Source of the DNA: Bigelowiella natans CCMP2755
Lineage: Eukaryota > Cercozoa > Chlorarachniophyceae
Length of the DNA stretch: 30,330 nt
Assembly (NCBI GenBank): GCA_000320545.1
Contig: ADNK01002926.1
Span: 1-30,330, forward strand
Direction: 5' to 3'
Shown here: positions 10,891 through 20,818 of the stretch, piece by piece
Layout: every line of letters begins with the position of its first letter
How positions within the stretch are numbered: the first letter of the stretch is position 1
The notes under the pieces: generated by a model
What the model was told of the DNA's origin: nothing
The model's database searches: none
Seen by the model: only the letters and a program-made list of their open reading frames with translations
Program-made: the position numbers and the translations under genes

Positions 10891-13019
10891 ATGGATTCTG
10901 ACGTCTCCGACAAAGAGAACGCACCACTTTGTGTACGCGTAACACCAGCCGTATCGGTGGACTATAGGTATTATTCAAGATACTCCTTCAGCCCTTAATC
11001 CTGTCGCATCGCTACTATCATTTCCACCCCTTCATTCTCATCATCATTCTCATCATCGTCGTCATCATCGTCATCAGCATTAGGTTGGTCCAGATTACGA
11101 GACAACCGATCTCTCCACGAAGTAAACGTGCTCAGCCATGGGCCCCGCATCCAGCTGACTCCAAACGGAAGCAATTTTCTATCATCGCGCCCAGGACGTA
11201 TGGCGCGCACATGGATAATGAAAAGGCAGCACTCTCCTCCTCCTCCTCCTCCTCCTCCTCCTCCTCCTCCTCCTCCTCCTCCTCCTCCTCCTCCTCCTCC
11301 ACGTCTCCCTGCTCTTCGTCATCCCTTTCAACGTCGTCCTCCTTTGATCAGCCAATTGACGGTCGGCACATGAATCGTCTGGACGATGAGGAGAACACGA
11401 CGAACAACGCAGCACCATCCTCTCTCCCTGCCTTTTCTGACGAACCCAACGCCGCCGTGGCTATGCTCCGACCTGCCCCTCGCGAGGTAACGAGGAGGAG
11501 GCGGTACATGGGCAGTAAGGTAGCGGGGTGGCACAAAGAAAAACCAACAGAGTGGGTGAAAGCCCCGGGCTCCTCCTTCGCACAGAAGCAGCATAGGCAG
11601 CAGCAGCAGCAGCAGCAGCATTCGGCATTCAGACCGCTATCGTCCGAATCTTCACCATGGGCTAGCGATGCCGCGAACCACGGTCTCACAAATAATTCGC
11701 ACGCGGAAGTAGGAACAGTTGCCAGCACACACACTCAGGCTCCATCTTCGGACCTCAGTGAAGCTGTCCGCATGAATGTGCTCAAGCGGCCACGCCGCAC
11801 ATCGTCGTCGTCATCATCATCATCGTCATCATCATCTTCATCAGCCGCGTCCGGTCGTCATCATCACCACCACCACCGCCACCACTTCTACGCAAGCCAG
11901 TGGCAGCAGCAAGAGCATCATCGGTCTCTGCGGCGCTCTTCCATTGCAACAAAGACAACCAACGAGACGAACCACGCTGCTAGCAGAATGGACGACGAGT
12001 CGAGTGAAGAAGAAGCAGACGTAACTACTCTGTCCGGCAGCCTTCCAAGTAGCCCTTCTGGCTGTCGTCGATCGTCGACGCCGCCGCCGCCGTCGCACCG
12101 GGCCATCGGAACAAATGACAGAATCAGCGCGGACAAGCCGTATGACCAGAAGCGTGGCGGGTGTGGCGGGGGATGGAAGATCGACAAAGAACTCTCCCAG
12201 GAGACGATACGGCGGCTGCGCGCGAGAGAGATCAAGCACACGGCGCCGTACTCGCCCAAGTCGAGCCTGGTGAAGTACCGCGGCATCGTGCTGGAGTGGA
12301 TGCGGGAGGTCGCCGATGGCCAGCGACTCTCCGAAGAGACTCTGCAGCTCGCCGTGAGCTACTTTGACACCCTGATCGCCGGGCCGTCCTCGAACAAGGG
12401 CCAGCTGCAGCTCGTGGCGGTCGCGTGCATTCTGATCGCCTCCAAGTACCTCGAGCCCGAGCTCTCCATTCCGACCCTCGGCCAGCTGATCTCGTGCTGC
12501 AACAACGCCTACTCGCAGGCTCAGGTCATCGCTATGGAGATGCGCGTGCTCAACCGCCTCAACTGGTTTCTCGGCCACCCCACCACCGCCGCCTTCGCGG
12601 AGTACTACTTCGACTGCGGAATCTACGATCCGGGCAGCGAGGCCCCCTCCTCTCAGGGCAGCCACTCGCGCGAGTGGTGGGAGCGCTTCGCTGCCAAGTG
12701 CAAGTCCTTCTTCCTCGGCATCTGCCTCGCGGAGTACCGCATGCGCCGGTTCCGCCCCTCGGTGCGCGCCGCTGCTGTCGTCGCTTGCGTGCGGCGGCAC
12801 ATGCAAATCTCAGGGTGGACGCGCCGGCTTGCTGGCCTCACCAAGTGCCCCGAGAATCAATGTGCCGCGGCTGCCACGGAGCTTTGGAAGGCCTACTCGC
12901 AGGCTTATGAGGAGCATAGGAACAGTCAACAGCAGCAGCAGCAGCAGCAGCAGCAGTCGTCGCGGTGTAACGGCTCTTCGCGTCAAGAGCTGGGCAATTG
13001 CTGCATGAACACCTGTTAA
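10891..13019 (+). CDS. cyclin (A/B/E-type cyclin box) with KEN box and homopolymer runs
   Basis: Regulatory subunit expected to bind and activate a cyclin-dependent kinase. Exon 1 is 10891-10967 (MDSDVSDKENAPLCVRV...) and exon 2 11084-13019; phase agrees and the product is about 670 aa. The intron (116 nt) carries TCA/ATC repeats. A KEN box at residues 8-10 suggests APC/C-dependent destruction. The N-terminal 400 residues are low-complexity: 22 serines from (TCC)22, plus Gln, Ser and His runs. The cyclin N box runs from about residue 423 to 520, with YRGIVLEWMREVADGQ, LAVSYFDTLI, LQLVAVACILIASKY and AYSQAQVIAMEMRVLNRLNW. A C-terminal cyclin fold follows to about 630, then a poly-Gln run. Codons are GC3-rich in the box and repetitive in the N-terminus. 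In-frame ATGs upstream at 10801 and 10864 could extend it. The exact cyclin class is not resolved. Confidence 0.85.
11235..11300 (+). repeat. (TCC)22 coding triplet repeat
   Basis: A pure run of 22 TCC codons inside the cyclin gene, encoding poly-serine. Such a long pure array is likely to vary in length between individuals. Confidence 0.95.
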
Positions 13020-13857
13020 TGTCTAGCACATTCATTCCATTCAACGTGTTTACACACACCCTCATCCTGTGTTTCTGGAGGAGAAGGGGAGGCGTCCGGG
13101 AAGGCCTAAAATGGTTCGAAACAAACGAAGAAGAAACCTTTCAAAGTAACAAGAGGAGAAGTTTGTTTTGATTCAGAACAATGGAGGTGAACGATTTCTG
13201 TTCGAAGCACAGAAAGGTGATGAACGATTTGACCGAGCCAATGCATCCTTGTCATGAGGATTCGCACTCTAGCAGAGATCTGTACATGGTTACGAGCGAA
13301 CATTAAGACTGTACATCTTGACACGCTTTGTCTTGTCATGATTTCTCCAAATGTGACGAATGGGCTCTGTTTCATTTTGCGGCGTGCGCGCACGTCGCAC
13401 AACGCAAATGTTGCGCATCATGCTTGCGCGGGCATGCTAGCATGACACCAGAAAATGAGCAAATGAAAGCAACTGCTCCATGCGTGACATGAAGTGATTC
13501 ACATTGCGCTGAGCTGTGCGTGGCACGTGATGCCTCGAAGTTTGCTCTGCGAGCTAGCGAGGCTGGCATGAGCTGCGAGCTTGTGTGCACTTCTAGACTT
13601 CTAGACTTGCCAGACTGCATCGCGACAATCCATTTGCTCATGCTAGCATGCGACAAGGCAAAGGCGGAGATGGTGTCCTCTCTCGTGCAATTTGTGTGAT
13701 CTGTGACAATTGGGAGCGTGCACTTTGTTGGATGGGTGCCACATGCGCGACAACAACTTCATGTTTGCAAAGCGCTGACCGATCATTGTTTGTTCTGCAA
13801 AGAGCCACACGCACAAAGCCACCCGCATTGCATGTGGCACACTCTAGCACTTGCCAC

Positions 13858-13898
<41 letters not shown>

Positions 13899-14092
13899 CG
13901 TGAGTGTGCGCGTGTGCGTAAGGGTGTGTGAATGACTGTGCTAGCCATGTGTTTGCTTGCTGCACTCCTCCAAGCGTTGTTGTTAGTCTTTCTTTGGTCA
14001 CAATGAGATGTTGTGTCATTCACGTACGTTGCAATTTGAGATTTAAGAACATGCACAAGTTGCAGTCTACATCTGAGCAAAGCAGTGATCAT
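13020..14092. other. intergenic gap between convergent cyclin and PX-START genes
   Basis: No gene supported. It contains a (GT)n array at 13861-13894 and many short TGCAT, GCATGC and CATGCTAGCATG palindromes between 13380 and 13660. Both flanking genes end here, so it holds two 3' UTRs. Confidence 0.55.
13861..13894. repeat. (GT)n microsatellite
   Basis: Seventeen uninterrupted GT units in the gap downstream of the cyclin gene. Confidence 0.95.
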
Positions 14093-17000
14093 TCAATAGT
14101 TTGGCCTTTTTTGCAGTGCCACGTTAATGTTCCTAAATGTATCAATTAGTTCACTCCGTTCACCAAGCAAGTCTGGCGTGGCAAGCATGGAGCTTTCCTG
14201 TGTCATTTGAGCAACATAAGTGACTACAGAAGACGGGGGAGATGACGGGAGTCTTTTCGCTTTGCCATTATTGCTTGCTTTTCCTTTAGCCATACGTGAT
14301 GCTAGTGCAGAATTTACAACACTTGGCATATTTGGTGCAGATGCGAGATACTCTTTTGCTGGATTATCCTTGATTTCTAAAGGTTCAACAGAATATCCTG
14401 TTGCGAGAAGGATTCCACGTCTTGACCCTAAATTCATAAGTTGTATTCAGGAGAAATGCATTACAGGTGCAGAAAACAACTATCGATCTAGTCTCAGGCT
14501 TAGATCGCCAATACTGCAGTATTGCGGTAACACTGCTCAGTAATACTTGCGGACACGCGATCTAAGGTCTCAGGCTCTTAAACGTTTTCAGCCGAGTCAC
14601 ATTCAAACCTTTTTGCTCAGGGAGAAGAGGAGTCGAAACGGACTGAAACCCGATCACCTTTCCACCATTTGGAAGATCCTCTATTGCACGAAGCAGCGAA
14701 AAATCTCTGTAGTGATATGTCGTATATGCCGATATAAGTGCATAACACGTGAAACAACAGAATTATTTGAAGTTATCTAGTTCACCTGTAAGAATAAGGA
14801 GAGGAGAAGGATTTATAGACCTCATGGACCAAGGCTACATTGTCTGAAAACCTGATCATAAATGTGTTCTTCAACACCTTCAACCACAAAAGTTTGCCTT
14901 ACCGTTTAATCACATTTGTTTTATGAATTCTTTTGTTCCATTCCTTACAGCGCTTTGGGAAAATACATAAGCTTAACATTCGTAGCTTCTTCAGATTTTT
15001 GTGTGAATTATAAACTCAAAGTCATCCGTACCTCTGAATCCATGAGGAGCTCTGAAATTGTGTTAACATCAAAGTTTATTACTGTACGGGCGCGTAGAGT
15101 TGTTATCTGACCACACATAAAAGTCATCTGGTATTATATGGCAAATACTTTCGCTATTGATTTGATACCCCATCTAAGCATTTATATTCAAGTGAAGTCT
15201 CCAGAGTATCCTTTGTCGCTTCTTGAAAAGTATTTTCTGCAGGAGGCGGCGGTGCATCATCCTCATCAGAATTTTCTTGAATCATTGAGTAATCTTTTGT
15301 AGAGCTGTGTTCAGAGCCATTTTTTGAGCTGTGTTTGAGCCAAATTGGCAGATGCACCTTAACCCATTTTTTGCTGAACTTATCAAGCGACTCTTTTGAC
15401 TCCATTTCTGAAAGTATTCCCTTCGAATTGGCAACCAAATTCGTATTGTTCTCCTTGGCAATCGAATGGATAGATTTAAGCATCTGATATTTAAGTTGAA
15501 GATTAAAATAACACTGTTCTCTTCGTTAATAATGCCTTCTTTCGAAATACCTCATGGATAAGGACTTTTCTCGGTACATCAGATAAATTTACAGCATTCT
15601 GGATCGTTGAGGGGGATTCCTTTGTATTGGTGGATATGCTTACACCATTCTCCTTTGCTACCCAGTTTGAAAAACTGCCAAAATTATAGTCTCTGGTGAA
15701 AAAGTAATTTGGAGTATACAAATCTAGTTCATGACGCAGTGACAACGCACATCGTGAAGGCTGTAGGAAAATTAAGAATTTCTTCCACTGCGGGTTTTCC
15801 TAGATGTTCCTGAAAAATTAAGAGCAGTCGAAGAGCCGCTAGCCGAGATCCACGCTGGGACAAAATATGATCAGAGAGATTTAATTCTCTCAATATAGCA
15901 ATGCCCAAATCTGGGATAACGATACAAAATCATATAACCTTATCTAAATCACGGATAATTTTCTACCTTTCAGTACATCGATGTAAGTTGCTGCATTTCG
16001 GTTTCGTTCATAGTCTGTTAAACTATAGGATACAATAAGGTAAACTATATTCTCAAATGTCCATACTTGACAGAGGTCATTTGCACTACCGGCAGATCAA
16101 TTTTAAAGCTGCTCGACTTGCAACGTTGCTTTTGCTGAGAAAATCAACGTCATCACCTGACAAGTGATGTACTCTTGTAATGGCATACCCCACGTTACCG
16201 CAGATTTGTATAAGTCCATGTCCAGAAGAGGCTTTCATATCTGGCGTTGATGACGTTCTGCTCCCCGAAACGAATCGACTAGCTTGGCTACTGGTTCTTA
16301 GGCTGCTGAGACGAATTAGAATCTATATACAATTCGGAACAACTCAGTTGCACGGAGGATATATTGTTATGATGTAACAGCTTTTGGAAAACTTATACTG
16401 GGTTGTTAGGTCCTTGGAACAGATATCGTATCATGTCCTTGGAGAGGTGAAACAGGCCTAGTTGTGCTGCATTAACTTTTTTGAATTTCTTTTGCATCTC
16501 ACTGAGAGTCTAACAAAATTTTAATCGAATTTGTACATACGGGTTCCACACACACACACACACACACACACACATTCCACACGTTCGCAAACGCACGTAT
16601 CCACGCATGCCATCCCACAAATGATAAGTATACATTATATTACAAGTACTATTTACCTTAAGATCTGCCTTTTGCCTGGAAACAAAGTACTCTTCAAACT
16701 TCTGAATTGAGGATGCTCGACGTTGTCCCTGCAAGAAAACAAATATTTGGATATGTAAAATGAATAATAAAAAGGAAAGTTTAATTATGATTTTAGTTCG
16801 TAAATGTTACATCTCTAAGTTCGTCGATAAGTTGGTACACACGGCGTTCATTTGGAGCTCTACTCAGATATTTGTGATTCGGAAGACTTTGAGACCATTC
16901 TTCACCAGTTTGTTTTTTCCTTGATTTCTGTGTACCGATTGAATTCAGAATAAGTTATTGTCGAATTAGTGCGAAACTTATTGATAATGGGGTCGTATCA

Positions 17001-17897
17001 TAATTAATGTCTTACTCACCAAAAGAAGAGGGCGGACATTCTCTGGAACAACAAGAAACTTCAAGATGGCATTAGAAACTGGGGAGTTCTCTTGAAGAAT
17101 ATCTGGGATTGCAAGAAGCTCTTTCACGTATCTAAAATAATGAGACAAATAGTCAGATGTAGCATATAGAAATTACATGTTCAACTAGCCTTTGAAGCTG
17201 CCATAAACGGAGCCTAATGAATTCTTCATCCATGTTACTGCCAAACACCTTCAACGGATGTATAAATTCAGCTCAGATAAAATATGACGCAGAAAACAAT
17301 TGAATAGTGTAGACCCTCCTAGGAGGCAGCGAAGGGAGTCTTAATTTAGGATCTAGAAAGATAGGATGATCCAATGTAAGATGAAGCATCATTACAAATT
17401 AGCATTCGGTACCAAGCTCACGAAGGTTACGGTGTAAAACGCTAAATTCACTATATCTCTTCTCAATTACCTAAAACATTTTGATATGATTTGAATAATA
17501 TCTTTTGATTGAAATTAGAAGATACATCTTTACCCATGGGTTAGTGGATGGACTTTGCACATTCATTTCATAGCTGACAAAAGGACGCAGTACCGAACGC
17601 ACCTGTCAATTAGTGCTTGTAATCGTAATGTGCCATAAATCGCATAGCTATCACCTACACAAGCTTGATCGCATTGACGTTTACATGAAGCATGAGTTAA
17701 CTGTACATCATCACAACATCGAGCAGCAATCGAATGCAAGTTCAGTACACTACCTTCGTGAAGTGCGTGAATTTCACCTGATAAATTTGTGAATCATTTT
17801 AAAAACAAACCCATTAAAATTATCATCATGGACAACAACGATTGCAATCAACGTCCCATTGTTGTCACACAAATCATGCAAAATTGCTCACCTCCAT
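14093..17897 (-). CDS. PX domain protein with C-terminal START-like domain
   Basis: Nineteen exons: 17897-17892, 17777-17754, 17602-17534, 17470-17413, 17352-17315, 17248-17190, 17131-17020, 16927-16811, 16728-16657, 16509-16399, 16322-16090, 16022-15967, 15910-15789, 15760-15551, 15483-15169, 15106-15032 (or from 15127), 14952-14903, 14706-14609 and 14427-14093. The total is about 719 aa, ending in TGA. Residues 5-122 are a PX domain, the phosphoinositide-binding fold of sorting nexins: SYEMNV, WVIEKRYSEFSVLHRNL, LPSLPPRRVFGSNMDEEF, IRLRLWQLQRYVKELL. A long helical middle follows. Residues about 535-650 resemble START: LRARTVINFD..ISELLMDSERCKEWNKRI, RDFSLLRA, VIGFQSVSTPLLPEQKG, LLATGYSVEPLE. 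Likely a lipid-binding protein at endosomal or other membranes. An in-frame TAA precedes the first ATG. Odd points: exon 6 uses a GC donor, exons 13-14 are joined by a 28-nt gap, and the START domain lacks its middle strand. Confidence 0.75.
16549..16576. repeat. intronic (CA)n microsatellite
   Basis: A CA array inside the intron between the PX-gene exons 16728-16657 and 16509-16399. Confidence 0.9.
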
Positions 17898-18674
17898 TAT
17901 TTCAACTCCGAAAGATGATTGTGACGATTAGGGAATGCCGGCATTGTCAGATGTGAACGGAAAAATCCACGCAATGCCTGTATTAAAGTTCTGCGACATC
18001 AAAACATGAGTGTCGTGTTGCGACAGTCGTCATTCGCGAACAATTTTTCGTTCGCATCCTTTCAAATGCTCCAAATCCGAATCAACGGGCTGCACTAGAT
18101 CGATCTAGCACCAACGCATTGACAGAGCGGCGGCAGCACAAAATGCACGTGTCTGCCCAAAGAAATAGCCCGTTTTCCGAGAAGAACCGCATGTAAATTC
18201 ACCCTTGAATTTTTTAGAAAGTCTTAATTCTTTCTATCTTTAATTTTCAATTCTCGTGTTGCTTTGCGATAATAGCTTGGAATCTCACGACCTTTTTCAT
18301 GTGCGACAATGCTTTGCTCACGTCGTCAGGGGCGGGTTTTCCATCGTTGGAGCTGTTCTGAAGCTGTTCGCTTTCGCATTCGAAGGAGAAATCAGATGCA
18401 CTCTCGACATTGAAGCCCCCTGATTAACCCTCTAAAGGTTGTAATTGCAGCATTTCGTGTGATGTTTGGGTGAAATGGATGGTATTCTCGTGGACATGGC
18501 TCCGTCGGTCACATCAAATCATCTGAGATCATCCAAAACAGTGTGTTCCTAGGTCTTACTTTTGTTAGATTTTTTGTGGACGCACACTCTCTCATTCTCA
18601 ATTCTTCCTCCGGTGTCATCGTCGTCGATCTAGGTCTGGGTGGAGGCCGAGGGTCCGGCCCCCCTACCCCTACC
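17898..18674. other. intergenic region between divergent PX-START and CHAT genes
   Basis: About 780 bp containing the promoters of both flanking genes. No exon recognised. The frame of the CHAT gene is open leftwards to 18543, but the first ATG is at 18675. Confidence 0.55.
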
Positions 18675-19268
18675 ATGGAAGTGGTTGTGCCAGCTCACAT
18701 CGCCTTCGTGTCGTCCTCCCCACTCAACGAAACCGACAAGGAAAAGCTGAGCCAACAAACGGAGTACGAGCTTCTACAAGACGTCGCACGCGACCACCGT
18801 CATGTGCACATGCACACATCGAGATGGCGTGCGAGTGAGCCACAGATCCATGCCGCCGCCCGTTCCAATTGTTGTTGCCTCCACTTCAGCGGACACTGTG
18901 ACCGGAAAAAAGGACTTGTTATCGAGGAAACCGGCCAGTCAAATGGCAAAGCCGCCCAGAAGAAGTACTTAGGCTCTCTGGTCGAGATCTTCGGGGGGCT
19001 AGGAGACAAAAGGCCAAGGGTTCTCTTCCTGGCCGCGTGTCACAGCAAAGTTGTCGGCCAGCTTGTAGTGGAAAAGGGCCAAGTGGACTATGCGATGGTC
19101 TGCGATGAGCACCACGAGCTTGGCGACAGTGGAGCCCCGGTTTTTGCCAAAAATTTTTACAAAAGCTTGTTGAGCGGCAAGACCAGAGTCTCTGAGGCTT
19201 TCGAATCGGCCAAAAAAGTTCTTGAGGAGATGGCCACAGCACGCAGAGAGGCGGTTATTTCCACGTAA
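18675..19268 (+). CDS. CHAT domain caspase-like cysteine protease
   Basis: A 197-aa open frame starting at ACCATGG, a good initiation context. The fold is read from the CHAT pattern: an N-terminal strand (HIAFVSSSPLNETDKEKL), LHFSGHCD with catalytic His-74, GLVIEE, then VLFLAACHSK with catalytic Cys-122, and the C-terminal segment VDYAMVCDEHHELGDSGAPVFAKNFYKSLLSG followed by an AFESA helix. CHAT proteases (caspase, HetF associated with TPRs) are activated by attached sensor modules, e.g. TPR-CHAT of type III-E CRISPR and bacterial gasdermin or STAND defence systems; separase is a relative. The frame stops at TAA 19266-19268, but the same frame continues without interruption into the NTPase/TPR coding sequence. 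The two were probably one gene. The alternatives are two adjacent genes or stop readthrough. Confidence 0.75.
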   Translation: MEVVVPAHIAFVSSSPLNETDKEKLSQQTEYELLQDVARDHRHVHMHTSRWRASEPQIHAAARSNCCCLHFSGHCDRKKGLVIEETGQSNGKAAQKKYLGSLVEIFGGLGDKRPRVLFLAACHSKVVGQLVVEKGQVDYAMVCDEHHELGDSGAPVFAKNFYKSLLSGKTRVSEAFESAKKVLEEMATARREAVIST

Positions 19269-20780
19269 AAACGATATTTCCAATCACACGCCAAGAAGAA
19301 GGAGTGTGACGAGATGTATTCCAAACTGGAAGAGAAAGCCGAATTGTACGAATACGACGTCACCAGCTCGAAGATGAAGAAAATTAGGACAGAATGGTAC
19401 CAACGTCTTCACAACTGGATGAATTCTGAGCACATCAAGAAGAACGAGAAAGAAAAGATCGAGCTCATGCGCAATGATCTTGAGTGGGCGCAGTGCCTAG
19501 AAGAAGAATCCGTAAAGTATAAATTGCTGCGGAAGAATAAAAAAGAAGACGACGTCCACTTCAAGTTCGAGAAACCTGATCCCTTGCGCCCCAAAACAGG
19601 ATGGATTCCCACCCGCCCTTCTTTCTTCTTTAAAACCCTGGTAAGAAGCGAGTACCTGGAGATCATGAACAACTACCGGTTGTCTCTCAAGAACGATGAC
19701 GCCGTACTCGAAGGGAAATTTGCGAAGCGCTGGTTGCAAATTGTTGGCGAGAAAGGCATCGGTAAAACCTCGTTAGCCACAGAAATTGCTTGGATGAGGT
19801 GGCATGATGTTGAAGGACCAGATGCTATCTTTTGGGTGAGCAGCTTCTCGTATTTGTCGCTATCCTGCCTCTTTCTCTCTCTCTCTCTCTCTGAGTTTTT
19901 GGGAACACACGTGAAGAAAGCAAACGCCTGCCTTTCATCTAGGTCGATCTTACCGAGGCCACCGGGAAAACAGAGTTTTTCAGGGCTATCGCCGAGGCGG
20001 TGGGCCAAAAATCAGCGGAAAGAATGCAGGATCCTCTTCACGATCTGAAACGGATCACAGGGGTGGAAAACAAAAATCGGGTTCTGCTGGTACCATGTCC
20101 CTCCCCTTCTCCCTCTTCTCCCTCTTCTTCTCCTTCTCAACCCCCCCACCCCCCCCACATGTCCCGACCTCCTATGCGTCGCAGAGCCTGTTCACCATTT
20201 CCACATTTTCACGCATGATGGTAGGTCTGTGATGACGTGAGCGCTCACATCGACTCCTCCCACTTCCTAGAAGTGCTGAAGACGAACAAATATCTGCACC
20301 TGCTTAGCACCTCGAGAAAGAAAATTGGCCCCCCCGACAGCAATGAGGTGCGAACAATCAATCCAACCAAACAAGCAACGAGTGACTTGATCAATTAGGT
20401 TCTCACTTTTGAGTTGAGTCGGATTTCTACGAAGTCCAAATTCCGGCTCTTCTTCCGTGCACGGCTGATGAAAGAGTCGTACACGATAAAACTTCCACAA
20501 CCGAAGCATTACAGCCAACTCTGGGATTCCTCAGGTGAAATCAGACCACGTCACCCCTCATCATCCTCTAACACAACATGGGATACACACCACATACTTC
20601 AATGCAGATCTTCGGACCAAAATGACCGCAGAGATGTGCATGAAGATGGCCACGCGCTACCTTCAAGATGCTAAGTCTCAGCCTAACGACAAAGCGTTCC
20701 CTCCTAAATGTCTTGCACGCATTGCCGAGACTGTGATCGGGGAGGAAGAAAAGGAAGAGAAAGTTGTTCTTGTCTTCTCT

Positions 20781-20818
<38 letters not shown>

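Noticed and set aside
11841-12806. 321-aa minus-strand open frame
   Set aside because: A shadow of the GC3-rich cyclin coding region on the other strand.
14547-14780. 77-aa plus-strand open frame
   Set aside because: No ATG start, and it is antisense to PX-START exon 18, which fits phase and START similarity.
16180-16377. 65-aa plus-strand open frame
   Set aside because: Antisense to PX gene exon 11.
19266-19268. Reassignment of TAA to a sense codon
   Set aside because: Other genes here end at plausible TAA codons (ZZ gene, cyclin), and one internal TAA in a gene with other lesions is not enough.
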